Notes: a model not told the origin generated them from the letters alone. A DNA stretch of 64,000 nucleotides from Candidatus Planktophila sp. (GCA_030649935.1 JAUSFN010000015.1:1-64000), one strand, 5' to 3'. Positions 31,580-40,027 are shown, counted from the stretch's first letter. Numbers and translations are program-made.

Positions 31580-31609
31580 TATCATTACCGGATTGGGTAG
31601 GGAGTAAAA

Positions 31610-32860
31610 ATGCAGTACCAAGCACGGATCGTTGATTCAGAGCTGAAAACACTCATGAAATCCAGTGGCGCAGTTTTGATCGAAGGAGCTAAGGCAGTTG
31701 GTAAAACACAGAGTGCAAGTAGGTTAGCAAAGAGCCATATCTATCTTGATATAGATAAGGATGCGCAAGAAACCGCGAAAATCGATCCCTCTTTGATTTT
31801 AATCGGGTTAGCGCCGCTCTTGATCGATGAATGGCAGATCGTGCCAGAGTTATGGAATCACGTGCGAAGGGAGATCGACCAACGCGAGAGTTTTGGGCAG
31901 TTCATTCTTACGGGATCGGCAACTCCAGCCGATGATGTGACCCGCCACAGTGGAGCTGGACGTTTTTCAAGGCTGCGTATGAGACCAATGACTTTATATG
32001 AAATGGGTCAAAGCACTGGAGATATCTCACTTGAAAAATTATTTAAAGGTGGCGAACCAAAAGCCGGCGATTCAGGAATGACGTTAATTAACCTGATTGA
32101 TCGAATTTGTATTGGAGGCTGGCCAAAATTTGTCACTTTAGAAATTAACGAAGCAAGGAACGCAATGAGATCCTATTTGAACGAGATTATTCGCACAGAT
32201 ATACCAATGTTGAGCGGTAAAATTCATAACCCTACAAAACTTGAACGTACAATTCAGTCTCTCGCGCGCAACATTGGAACTCCAGCAAAAGTAGAAACTA
32301 TCGCGAGAGATACTGGCGGTTCAGAGGCTCAGATTGATCGATTAACTATCACGCGCTACTTAGAAACCTTAGAACAACTTATGATTATTGAAGATCTTCC
32401 TGCTTGGAGGCCAGAGTTAAGATCAAGAGCCACATTGAGGAGCGCTCCTACCCGCCATTTTGTTGATCCATCATTAGCTATTGCGGCATTGAAAGCTTCT
32501 CCCGGGCAACTAATTAAAGATCCAAATTTCCTTGGCTTCCTATTCGAAAGCCTAGTGATTCGCGATCTTCGCGTCTTCATGCAACATATTGGAGGAAAAC
32601 TTTCTCACTATCGAGATAGCGAAGACCTTGAAGTCGATGTTATTTTAGAGAGTGACGATGACAAATGGACAGCAATTGAAATCAAACTTGGAACTGGGAG
32701 AATTGACGAAGCAGCCGCCAACTTACTCAAATTTGCTTCGAAAGTTAATACCAAGATTCATGGTGCCCCAACTTTCTTGGCCGTCATAACTGGGACCGGG
32801 TATGGATATCGACGAAGCGATGGTGTTTTTGTTATACCGATCGGAAATTTAAAGCCATAA
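31610..32860 (+). CDS. AAA_14 / DUF4143 ATPase with C-terminal PD-(D/E)xK-like domain
   Basis: 416 aa. Walker A in LIEGAKAVGKTQSASRLA, Walker B in PLLIDEWQIVPELW, sensor ILTGSATPADD. The DUF4143 winged region covers about residues 190-330 (SYLNEIIRTDIPMLSG, FLGFLFESLVIRDLR). The C-terminus has LEVDVIL...WTAIEIKLG, which resembles the D...ExK core of PD-(D/E)xK nucleases. Function of the family is not established; many members are scattered, mobile genes. GGGAG precedes the ATG at 31610. The 23-bp palindrome array upstream suggests tight repression, yet no separate regulator lies beside it. It interrupts the usual comEA-leuS neighbourhood, so it was probably acquired. Confidence 0.9.
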   Translation: MQYQARIVDSELKTLMKSSGAVLIEGAKAVGKTQSASRLAKSHIYLDIDKDAQETAKIDPSLILIGLAPLLIDEWQIVPELWNHVRREIDQRESFGQFILTGSATPADDVTRHSGAGRFSRLRMRPMTLYEMGQSTGDISLEKLFKGGEPKAGDSGMTLINLIDRICIGGWPKFVTLEINEARNAMRSYLNEIIRTDIPMLSGKIHNPTKLERTIQSLARNIGTPAKVETIARDTGGSEAQIDRLTITRYLETLEQLMIIEDLPAWRPELRSRATLRSAPTRHFVDPSLAIAALKASPGQLIKDPNFLGFLFESLVIRDLRVFMQHIGGKLSHYRDSEDLEVDVILESDDDKWTAIEIKLGTGRIDEAAANLLKFASKVNTKIHGAPTFLAVITGTGYGYRRSDGVFVIPIGNLKP

Positions 32861-32861
32861 T

Positions 32862-35345
32862 TTAAATAACGATGTTTACGATTTTTGGGGCGCGCGTAAT
32901 GATTTTTGCAATTGTTACTCCGTTAAGCGCTTCGACTATTGCGGGTAGGCCTAAAGCCGCGGCCTCAAGCTCGGCATCACTAATCGTGGGCAGTACTTCG
33001 AGGCGATCTTTGATCTTGCCATTGATTTGGACAACTGCGGTCACTGCATCTGCCACTAAAAGTTTTTCATCAACTATTGGCCAACCGGCCAGGGCTACCG
33101 AAGGTTGATGGCCTAAACGCTCCCACATCTCTTCGGCGGTAAATGGAGCCACAAGTGAGAGCATGATTGCCACTGCTTCGACCGCTTCACGAACTGCCGG
33201 ATCTGCCGGACCACACCCTGAATCAATCGCCTTGCGCGTTGCATTCACAAGCTCCATTACTCGCGCGATGGCGACATTGAAGCGCAGGGATTCAATGGCA
33301 AAGTCGGCATCGTGTAGTGATTTGTGGGTAATTTTCCGAAGCCCACTATCACCACTAGTGAAATCCACACCCGGCGCACTTGTTACATCTCCAGATAAGC
33401 GCCACGCACGTGATAAAAATTTTACCGAACCAGATGGAGAAACATCTGACCAATCGACATCATCTTCAGGTGGGCCTGCAAAAACCATAGACATTCGAAT
33501 CGCATCTACGCCATGGTGTTCGAGTTCATCTGATAAACGCACTAAGTTGCCGCGGCTCTTAGACATCGCCGAGCCATCCATGACCACCATGCCTTGATTT
33601 AACAAACGTGTGAAAGGCTCATTGAAATCGAGCATATTTAAATCATTTAAAACCTTGGTTAAAAAACGGCTATAGAGCAGGTGCAAAATCGCATGTGTAA
33701 CGCCGCCGACATAGTGATCAACTGGAAGCCATGTCTGAATATCTTTCTTAGTGAATGCCTCATTGTGATTATCTGAAGATGGGTAACGCAAGAAGTACCA
33801 CGATGAATCTACGAAAGTATCCATCGTGTCGGTATCGCGCTTAGCATCTTCGCCACATTTTGGGCACTTAACGTTTACCCAATCCGTTGCCGCGCCTAAG
33901 GGTGATGTACCTTTAGGTTTTAAATCTAAGCCCTCGGCATTTGGCAAAGTTAGGGGTAATTGATCGGTGGGCACTGGAACTTCGCCACAGTGTGGGCAAT
34001 GGATAATTGGAATGGGAGTACCCCAGTAACGTTGGCGGGATACGAGCCAGTCGCGCAAACGATAGTTACGCGCAGATTTACCAAGGCCATCTCTTTCAAG
34101 TTGAGCATTAATCGCCGCAATTGCATCGGCTTTGTTCATGCCGTTAAGCGCGCCAGAGTTAATTAATACGCCATCTCCGCCGGTAGCAACACCAGATACG
34201 TTCGGATCTTCTTCACCAGTATCAACAACTACTGTAACTGGCAGTTTCATTGCGCGTGCAAAATCTAAATCTCGTTGATCATGTGCCGGAACGGCCATGA
34301 TTGCACCTGTGCCATAGTCGGCTAGAACATAATCACTGGCCCAGATTGGAAGTTTTTCGCCATTGACTGGGTTAATCGCGAAACGATGTAAGAAGACACC
34401 GCTCTTTGGGCGATCTGTCGAAAGTCGATCAATGTCGCTGTCAGCCTTAATTGTTTCCAGGTAGTCCGCAAATTCAGCCTCAACACCCGAACCAACTGAG
34501 AGCTCTGCAGCGAGTTCACTATCGGCGGCAACGACCATAAAGGTTGCTCCGAATAAAGTGTCGGGACGCGTCGAATAAACCGTGACAGGTTCGGCGCGGT
34601 TTTCAATAACAAAAGAGACATTGGCACCAGTAGATCGACCGATCCAATTACGCTGCATCATTAAGACTTTTTCTGGCCACTTACCTTCAAGTTGGGCCAT
34701 GTCATTTAGAAGTCGATCGGCGTAATCAGTAATCTTGAAATACCACTGATTCAATTTCTTTTTGGTAACTGCCGTATCGCATCGCTCGCATAAGCCAGCG
34801 ACAACTTGCTCATTGGCTAAAACTGTTTGACAACTTGGACACCAATTAACGGCCGAATCTTTTCGATAGGCAAGTCCGCGCTCATATAACTGTAAAAAGA
34901 GCCACTGGTTCCATTTATAAAACTCGGGATCACAAGTATTGAACACTCGATCCCAATCAAATGAGCATGCATAGCGGCGCATCGAAGCTTTCTGAACCGC
35001 GATATTTTCATAGGTCCAAATCCTTGGATCTTCATTGCGCTTTATCGCGGCATTTTCTGCTGGAAGTCCAAAGGCATCCCACCCAATTGGATGCATGACG
35101 TTAAAGCCTTTTTGAATCCAATATCGCGCTATTACATCCCCGAGTGCATATGCCTCGGCATGGCCCATATGCAAATCACCCGAAGGGTATGGAAACATGT
35201 CCAAGATGTATTTCTTCGGCCGAGCGTCATCGGCGCGGCCAGATTTAAAGGGCTGAATCTCATCCCAAATCGGCAGCCACTTTTCCTGCACATAGGCAAA
35301 GTCATAGGCCTCGTGCACGCTCTCGCGGTTCTGCTCAGATGACAT
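32862..35345 (-). CDS. leuS: Leucyl-tRNA synthetase
   Basis: About 827 aa class Ia synthetase. HIGH box as HMGH in [25 protein letters not shown] as AMSKS in [17 protein letters not shown]. Zinc-type cysteines are in [14 protein letters not shown] and [11 protein letters not shown] / KCPKCGED. The editing CP1 domain includes [16 protein letters not shown] and the downstream [15 protein letters not shown]. The C-terminus ends with the [13 protein letters not shown] domain. The ATG at 35345 has TAACCT seven bases before it and may be leaderless; an in-frame ATG at 35351 is the alternative. Confidence 0.96.
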   Translation of the reverse strand: MSSEQNRESVHEAYDFAYVQEKWLPIWDEIQPFKSGRADDARPKKYILDMFPYPSGDLHMGHAEAYALGDVIARYWIQKGFNVMHPIGWDAFGLPAENAAIKRNEDPRIWTYENIAVQKASMRRYACSFDWDRVFNTCDPEFYKWNQWLFLQLYERGLAYRKDSAVNWCPSCQTVLANEQVVAGLCERCDTAVTKKKLNQWYFKITDYADRLLNDMAQLEGKWPEKVLMMQRNWIGRSTGANVSFVIENRAEPVTVYSTRPDTLFGATFMVVAADSELAAELSVGSGVEAEFADYLETIKADSDIDRLSTDRPKSGVFLHRFAINPVNGEKLPIWASDYVLADYGTGAIMAVPAHDQRDLDFARAMKLPVTVVVDTGEEDPNVSGVATGGDGVLINSGALNGMNKADAIAAINAQLERDGLGKSARNYRLRDWLVSRQRYWGTPIPIIHCPHCGEVPVPTDQLPLTLPNAEGLDLKPKGTSPLGAATDWVNVKCPKCGEDAKRDTDTMDTFVDSSWYFLRYPSSDNHNEAFTKKDIQTWLPVDHYVGGVTHAILHLLYSRFLTKVLNDLNMLDFNEPFTRLLNQGMVVMDGSAMSKSRGNLVRLSDELEHHGVDAIRMSMVFAGPPEDDVDWSDVSPSGSVKFLSRAWRLSGDVTSAPGVDFTSGDSGLRKITHKSLHDADFAIESLRFNVAIARVMELVNATRKAIDSGCGPADPAVREAVEAVAIMLSLVAPFTAEEMWERLGHQPSVALAGWPIVDEKLLVADAVTAVVQINGKIKDRLEVLPTISDAELEAAALGLPAIVEALNGVTIAKIITRAPKIVNIVI

Positions 35346-35401
35346 GTGCATAGGTTACAGGGGAATTAGGTATTGCTTTCAGACGTTTTTCCAAGCCAGC
35401 T

Positions 35402-35908
35402 CTACTGGATACTTATCTTCTCGAGTTTCGCCAAGCTGGCGGTCATAGATTCAATCAATGAGTTATTTCCATTTATCCATGCTCCGCCATCACGTAAGAG
35501 ATCATCGGAGAGTGCGCTGCAATCAAAGATTTCTGTAACAACTGTTGCATCATCGTCTTCAGAGGTCAAGACATATCCCCAGCGATAGCCCGCGGGAATA
35601 CCGATTTTGGATGGATCATTTCCCTCTGCCCGAGAGATGTCTCCTGGAGCAGGTTCCCAAAATATACGTCTAGAAGGTTCGAACTCGACTACATGATTAA
35701 GAATGAGGTAGTCATCTCCGAGACGATGCATCTTCATCATGAAACTTTCTCCCACTTTTGTGATTGAACCCTCGTGATTCGTGCCACAAAGCATTCCTGA
35801 ACCGTCGAAATCCATATGTCGGTTTGGGTTTGCAAGAATTTCAAAAATCAATTCGGCGGGTGCTTCGATTCGCCGTGAAATTTCAAGTCTTTTGTTTTTC
35901 GGATTCAT
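35402..35908 (-). CDS. SRPBCC-fold (START/Bet v1-like) protein
   Basis: 168 aa from the ATG at 35908, preceded by AGAGGGAAG. The N-terminus RLEISRRIEAPAELIFEILANPNRHMDFDGSG is the usual first strand and helix of polyketide-cyclase/SRPBCC proteins. WGYVLTSEDDDATVVTEIFD and the long C-terminal helix LIESMTASLAKLEKI complete the fold. These proteins bind hydrophobic ligands or act as aromatase/cyclases; no specific role can be assigned. It lies at the leuS-proximal border of the accessory segment. Confidence 0.8.
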   Translation of the reverse strand: MNPKNKRLEISRRIEAPAELIFEILANPNRHMDFDGSGMLCGTNHEGSITKVGESFMMKMHRLGDDYLILNHVVEFEPSRRIFWEPAPGDISRAEGNDPSKIGIPAGYRWGYVLTSEDDDATVVTEIFDCSALSDDLLRDGGAWINGNNSLIESMTASLAKLEKISIQ

Positions 35909-35977
35909 TAGTGACTTCCCTCTCACTTTTATTGTAGTTTCACCTGATGGAGTGTGTCTTAACTATATTTAAGAAAA

Positions 35978-36406
35978 ATGGTGGCCCTTTCCACTGCTGA
36001 CACAAACAAATGGGCCACGCTTCTTAACAGGGGTCATTCAACCCCGGAACCCCAAGTTACAAGATTCGATTATGAACGAACTGGACCAATAAGGCAACGA
36101 CAACGACGACTATCCGAAGCTCAAGCACTTCTTATGGCTGATAAGTATCAGGCTGGGGCTACTGTCTATCAGCTCGCCCAGGAGTTCGGTATTTCTCGCC
36201 AGACAGTTTCGGGACGGCTTAAAAAGGTAGGTGCCAAAATGCGAGGAAGATCGCCAGACAATGAACTCATTGACTCAATGGTCGGTCTCTACGAATCAGG
36301 GTATTCCCTTGCGGCAGTCGGAAATCGCGTAGGAACCTCACCCAGAACAGTGCATCGCTATAACCGACTCCGTGGTGTTCAAATGAGAGATTCTCATGGT
36401 CGATAG
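35978..36406 (+). CDS. Double helix-turn-helix protein (copy 1)
   Basis: 142 aa. Two successive HTH units: about residues 48-80 (ADKYQAGATVYQLAQEFGIS, RQTVSGRLKKVG) and 95-130 (MVGLYESGYSLAAVGNRVGT, SPRTVHRYNRLRG). It ends QMRDSHGR. The style is that of resolvase/transposase DNA-binding tails (HTH_38/HTH_7-like), without a catalytic domain. A related gene with the same layout and an RMRDPHGR ending lies at 37539. Such stand-alone HTH proteins often accompany recombinases in actinobacteria, but no recombinase is present here. Confidence 0.75.
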   Translation: MVALSTADTNKWATLLNRGHSTPEPQVTRFDYERTGPIRQRQRRLSEAQALLMADKYQAGATVYQLAQEFGISRQTVSGRLKKVGAKMRGRSPDNELIDSMVGLYESGYSLAAVGNRVGTSPRTVHRYNRLRGVQMRDSHGR

Positions 36407-36467
36407 CCCTACATCAACATATGAACTTTGATTCATCGTAATATGACGATTATTCCTTTATTATTCG

Positions 36468-37154
36468 ATGGATATGTCACATTCGATAGAGCAGACACCA
36501 TGCGAATTAATCTTCGATCTTGATGGGACGTTAACTGATCCGGCGCTCGGATTTGTCCATTCCGTAAACTTTTCACTTGAATCACATGGGATAAGTCCGG
36601 TTGAAGAGGACGACCTAAAGAAGTTTATTGGCCCGCCGTTAGATGGCGCCTTCCGAGAGATCCTACATTTAGACCAAGATAAGGACGTCAGTAGCTTTGT
36701 AAGCAAATATCGTGAGCGGTATTCAGAGGTGGGATTCTCAGAGAACATTTTGTACGATGGAATTCCGGATCTCTTGGTAGCACTGCGGGGACTTGGCTTA
36801 AGGCTAGGAGTTTGCACCTCCAAGCGAGTCGACTTTGCTGAAAGGATCCTCACTCTCTTCGATATTCGTCAACACTTTGAGTTTGTTAATGGAGCAGAAG
36901 TAGGTGTCAAGAAGAGCAGTCAGTTGAAAGAACTTATGGATCAAAGTTTTATTGATACGCATTCGATAATGATTGGTGACCGGCATGTTGATATCGAGGC
37001 AGCTAAAGCGAATTCAATGAGATCGGTTGGCGTTCTTTACGGATATGGCTCGAAACAAGAAATCGAAGAAGCTCATCCTGAATGGATTGCGATAAATCCA
37101 AAAGCTCTCTTGAACATTTTCGTGGATCTAACCGCAAAAGCTGCAAAACTTTAA
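36468..37154 (+). CDS. HAD-superfamily phosphatase, phosphoglycolate phosphatase-like
   Basis: 228 aa. Motif I FDLDGTLTDPALG with both catalytic aspartates, motif II threonine in GVCTSKRVDFAERIL, and motif III/IV SIMIGDRHVDIEAAKANSMRSVGVLYGYG. The cap domain between motifs I and II is the helical C1 type used by Gph-like enzymes. Probable phosphomonoesterase, with 2-phosphoglycolate or a nucleotide as candidate substrate. The region 36407-36467 upstream has an AT-rich stretch and a small inverted repeat ATCGT/ACGAT. Confidence 0.88.
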   Translation: MDMSHSIEQTPCELIFDLDGTLTDPALGFVHSVNFSLESHGISPVEEDDLKKFIGPPLDGAFREILHLDQDKDVSSFVSKYRERYSEVGFSENILYDGIPDLLVALRGLGLRLGVCTSKRVDFAERILTLFDIRQHFEFVNGAEVGVKKSSQLKELMDQSFIDTHSIMIGDRHVDIEAAKANSMRSVGVLYGYGSKQEIEEAHPEWIAINPKALLNIFVDLTAKAAKL

Positions 37155-37193
37155 TTTCCACAGGTTGTGACGAGGAAAAGAATTATCGAATGA

Positions 37194-37325
37194 ATTTCCA
37201 TTCTAATTCTCAGTAACCTTAGTATTCCTATTCCACGGCATAAAGAGTTGGCTGATTTACTTGCGATGCGAATCATGAAACAATTTCAACCAGTCCTAGG
37301 TGAAAGATGGTGGCACAATGATTAA
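37194..37325 (+). pseudogene. hicA toxin remnant
   Basis: The frame opens after TGA 37191 and ends TAA 37323-37325, without a proper start. It encodes IPIPRHKELADLLAMRIMKQ, which resembles the C-terminal part of HicA toxins (strand ending in PRHKEL followed by the last helix, where intact proteins read roughly GTLRSILKQ). The N-terminal half, with the double-stranded RNA-binding core, is not recognisable. Its stop overlaps the hicB start by 8 bp, as expected for a former hicAB operon. Confidence 0.55.
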
Positions 37326-37539
37326 GACTACATATAGAGCCAACGTCGCTAAGGATGGCGCATTTTGGCTTATTCAAATTCCATCCCTAGAAAATGTTTT
37401 CACTCAAGCTCGCAACCTTGATGAGATTGAATCCATGACACGGGACGTAATCTCGCTGATGCTCGACATCCCTTCAGATTCCTTTGATCTTGAATTCAAT
37501 TTCGACTCCCAAGAGGAATCTCTATCTAAAACGCTTTGA
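37318..37539 (+). CDS. hicB: HicB-family antitoxin
   Basis: 73 aa from the ATG at 37318. It shows the compact HicB fold: YRANVAKDGAFWLIQIPSLE, FTQARNLDEIESMTRDVISL, then IPSDSFDLEFNFD. This short actinobacterial version has no C-terminal DNA-binding domain. HicB normally neutralises the RNase HicA. Here only a remnant of hicA is seen immediately upstream, so this may be an orphan antitoxin or one retained against another HicA. Its stop overlaps the next start by one base (TGATG). Confidence 0.8.
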   Translation: MIKTTYRANVAKDGAFWLIQIPSLENVFTQARNLDEIESMTRDVISLMLDIPSDSFDLEFNFDSQEESLSKTL

Positions 37540-38084
37540 TGGCACACTTAGCTTGTAGTGGGCGTGTTCGAGGTGCCTTTCGAATACTCACGTTGGGCCA
37601 TTATATTTTTAGTCGAATTTTTTTACGTAACAATTTTTTGGTGGGGGTACTGCGAAACTACTGCAATCACAATTTGGCAATTCGTCAACTTGATGAGCTG
37701 CTAGTGCTTGAGGCTTCTTCAGCCCCAACCGAGAGGTTTACTGCTCGGGTCATCCCTGTTCAAGTCCGAAAACTCACACTAGAGCAGATTGATGAACTTT
37801 GTTCATTTAAACAGAGTGGCCAATCGTTGCCTAGGCTGGCTACTCTCTACGGCATTCACCGAGGCACGGTCAAGGACCATCTGCGACGAGCTGGCCTCGC
37901 AATCCGGCCAGGTAATCAGGCGAAGTTGAGCGATGAAGATAAGGATGAGATCGCCAGGCACTACGAGGCTGGGCTCTCGATCCGCAAGCTCTCACTACAG
38001 TTCAGCGTCACGGACAACCCAGTACACAACGCATTGAAGGAGCATGGAGTCAGGATGCGAGATCCTCACGGCCGCGTTCTCTAG
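37539..38084 (+). CDS. Double helix-turn-helix protein (copy 2)
   Basis: 181 aa if started at the ATG coupled to hicB; the first ~55 residues are unlike the rest and the true start may be an internal GTG/TTG near 37640. The recognisable part begins RQLDELLVLEASS and contains two HTH units: LTLEQIDELCSFKQSGQSLP to GTVKDHLRRAGL, then LSDEDKDEIARHYEAGLSIR to PVHNALKEHG. It ends RMRDPHGRVL, parallel to the protein at 35978. The RNYC-N-LAIRQLDELL lead-in resembles DNA-binding accessories found next to serine recombinases. It overlaps the convergent pseudogene by 35 bp. Confidence 0.7.
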   Translation: MAHLACSGRVRGAFRILTLGHYIFSRIFLRNNFLVGVLRNYCNHNLAIRQLDELLVLEASSAPTERFTARVIPVQVRKLTLEQIDELCSFKQSGQSLPRLATLYGIHRGTVKDHLRRAGLAIRPGNQAKLSDEDKDEIARHYEAGLSIRKLSLQFSVTDNPVHNALKEHGVRMRDPHGRVL

Positions 38085-38468
38085 CAATCTCGATCAAGAA
38101 CTTCGCCATAGCTTTCGGATCAATGTTCGGGTTGACCTGGCTGAGGACGCGGACTTCGTAGGGCGCACCCTTCTTTCGAGTGTTCGGTGTGGTGTGATCC
38201 GGTATTCCTCGAGTCGATTCTTGAAGAACGCGAGTTTGGCGAACGACTTGTTGGCTCGATGCGGCAGTGATGGATGAGCTCTGGGGACTGTCGCTCGATG
38301 AGCAAGGAGCTCGTGGTCGGACAGGTGCTTCATGAACTCGAAGTAGCTGTGGCGTGTCCACAGTTCGGCAGGGCTGATCATGATGAACGCTCCCCCGGAT
38401 TCAGCGAACCATTCGGCCTTAAGTTGATGATGTTGAATCAGGTAGTTGATGTTAGTACGTCTTGTCAT
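38050..38468 (-). pseudogene. Frameshifted conserved hypothetical gene
   Basis: Frame 1 from ATG 38468 encodes a protein-like sequence: TRRTNINYLIQHHQLKAEWF, SGGAFIMISPAELWTRHSYF, then LPHRANKSFAKLAFFKNRLE. After about 38200 it turns into low-quality Arg/Ser-rich sequence. The other frame then becomes sensible: NTRKKGAPYEVRVLSQVNPN and DPKAMAKFLIEIARERGRED, ending at 38050. A single one-base deletion near 38170-38205 explains both. I do not know its function. No slippery heptamer is seen, so this is decay or a sequence error. Confidence 0.6.
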
Positions 38469-38531
38469 AGTGACAGAAGACAATGAAGAGCTAACCGCTG
38501 TTCGTCAATCGTCAGCGGCGCGAGCCTTGAG

Positions 38532-39113
38532 CTATTGCATCAGACGGAACCAGTCTTGAAGTGACAGCCTCAAGCGCAAGACTTCGTCCTCAGTCAGGTT
38601 TGAACAATGGGCAATTGGCCCGCGCAGCAGGTTCAGTCTTCCCAATACAGACTTGACCCCTTTGCGGTTGTTAAAGGTGTCGCTAAAAGCATCCCAATTG
38701 CTCTCAATAATTACGCCCAACTCACCGAACGTCGTGTAGTCGATCTGTTCTTCTGATCTGGTTGACATTGCGGCATCCCGTTCACGTTGCGCATTGTTTG
38801 CCACGTTGTCACGCACTTCCTGAGGTACCGACGACGCCCACCAATTCTCTCCATGGGCCAAAAGCAATGCATCGCTGACAGTGTCCCGAATCCAATTTTC
38901 GAGTGAGTAAAAGACTTCGTAGTAGGCGGACATCTCTTTTGCTGTTTGCCGAATTGCTGCTGGAAACTGCGGGTAGAAGATGTCATCGTTTGTGCCAACT
39001 GGCTGTGCCTCAGGAAGTATCTTCACGCCGTGATTCTGTTCGATGGCAACCAGGTCGGCATTAAGCAGTTCTCTGTTCAGATGAAAAACTTTGACCGCGT
39101 TGAGATCGGTCAC
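38532..39113 (-). CDS. HEPN-domain protein (Swt1-type), putative RNase
   Basis: 193 aa. The C-terminal ~120 residues are an all-helical HEPN domain, apparently of the Swt1 type: AYYEVFYSLENWIRDTVSDA near the middle and the active-site motif RGPIAH (Arg164-x4-His169) before the last helix. RxxxxH is the catalytic motif of HEPN RNases in toxin-antitoxin, Abi and CRISPR effectors. The N-terminal ~60 residues are separate. The GTG start at 39113 overlaps the stop of the DUF5343 gene as GTGA. Gene order (partner first, HEPN second) fits a two-gene toxin or defence unit, but this role is inferred. Confidence 0.8.
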   Translation of the reverse strand: MTDLNAVKVFHLNRELLNADLVAIEQNHGVKILPEAQPVGTNDDIFYPQFPAAIRQTAKEMSAYYEVFYSLENWIRDTVSDALLLAHGENWWASSVPQEVRDNVANNAQRERDAAMSTRSEEQIDYTTFGELGVIIESNWDAFSDTFNNRKGVKSVLGRLNLLRGPIAHCSNLTEDEVLRLRLSLQDWFRLMQ

Positions 39114-39751
39114 TGGAGGAGATTCTCCTTTAGTGACTTGAAGATTGCGTTGAAGACGGCTTGATCAGATGTGTCGGGGAGATTTAAATTGATCGTGTAG
39201 GACAGGCCTAAGGGGAACCCACTACCGCTAGTTGAGTTGCGAGGTGGAGCTTCGGGCATTGATTTCCTCTGAGGGTCGTCCTCACTAACTGGTGTAGTCG
39301 TTTCAACTGCCGTAATCTCATCAAGTTCGAAGTTTGCAAAGGCCTTGAGTGCATTGAATGTTCCAACAATTGCCCCGATGGTCTTCGACTCTTTAGACAG
39401 ACCAGTCGTCTCCATTATGAGCCCTTGGAGACCTTTGGCGTCCAATGCATGCACGAACTCATTGCGCTTGTAAAGTTCGGGGTAGCCGTTCCGAATGGCT
39501 TGCGCCATTGCTTGCTGAGAAGTTGCGTCGTTACGGAACTGGCCATACAGAGGAGTGGGCGCACCGTCTGAAGAAATCAGCCCGAGGCGCTTCGCAAGCG
39601 GGATAAAGGGAGTTGCACTTCCACCCGTGAATCCAAGGACAGTCCCCAGATAATCCTGCGAAAACCGCTCAGGTGTTTTCGCATCTTTGATCTTGTTAAG
39701 AATCTTTGTGACGTTGCCATACGCATTCATGAACGGTGGATAGTCGGCCAT
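39110..39751 (-). CDS. DUF5343-domain protein, partner of the HEPN gene
   Basis: 213 aa. The DUF5343 pattern is seen over about residues 1-145: YPPFMNAYGNVTKILNKIKD, TPERFSQDYLGTVLG, then KRLGLISSDGAPTPLYGQFR and YPELYKRN, a winged-helix-like region. A proline/serine-rich linker (SEDDPQRKSMPEAPPRNSTS) joins a short C-terminal piece with a beta-strand LSYTINLNLPD. Such a tail could bind the partner. It has a full-consensus AAGGAGGT ribosome-binding site four bases before the ATG, stronger than most genes here. Function of DUF5343 is not established; the coupled HEPN protein points to control of, or target sensing for, an RNase. Confidence 0.8.
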   Translation of the reverse strand: MADYPPFMNAYGNVTKILNKIKDAKTPERFSQDYLGTVLGFTGGSATPFIPLAKRLGLISSDGAPTPLYGQFRNDATSQQAMAQAIRNGYPELYKRNEFVHALDAKGLQGLIMETTGLSKESKTIGAIVGTFNALKAFANFELDEITAVETTTPVSEDDPQRKSMPEAPPRNSTSGSGFPLGLSYTINLNLPDTSDQAVFNAIFKSLKENLLQ

Positions 39752-39958
39752 TTTTACCTCCTTGGTTAGTTGAGCTTCATTATGAACTCTTGATAAGGAT
39801 TTGCAAGGTTAAGAAAAATGCCTGCGAATCGGTACATCTCACAGAGGTGACTAAATCGCCGAATTCATGTACTGATGTTAGGTGTCCTTCGGGGACTAAA
39901 AACAAGTAACAGGGGTGCATACCGGCATGCTCAATGCTGACTCAGATACTACCATCAC

Positions 39959-39991
39959 AAAAAGAGGCCGCACCGGTACAGTACGACCTCT
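39959..39991 (-). terminator. Intrinsic terminator after tRNA-Ala
   Basis: Minus strand: AGAGGTCG, 12-base loop, CGGCCTCT (one G-U), then TTTTTG. It is 37 bp past the tRNA-Ala CCA end and suits the tRNA transcript. The rest of 39752-39958, between the DUF5343 gene and this site, shows no convincing gene, integrase or tRNA 3'-end duplication. Confidence 0.75.
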
Positions 39992-40027
39992 GTTACTTTT
40001 GTACTTTTTAGTACGTATGTCCGGATT

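Noticed and set aside
31293-31652. 119-aa minus-strand ORF over the palindrome repeats
   Set aside because: Its apparent internal repeats (TTVCG) come from the DNA repeats; it overlaps comEA and the ATPase start and has no ribosome-binding site.
36461-36853. 130-aa minus-strand ORF within the HAD gene
   Set aside because: Antisense shadow of a gene with all HAD motifs intact.
38170-38205. Programmed -1 frameshift in the broken hypothetical gene
   Set aside because: No X-XXY-YYZ heptamer or downstream structure seen; a one-base deletion is simpler.
39752-40027. Attachment site formed by duplicated tRNA-Ala 3' end
   Set aside because: I looked for a second copy of the T-arm/acceptor sequence in the accessory segment and at its leuS border and saw none.
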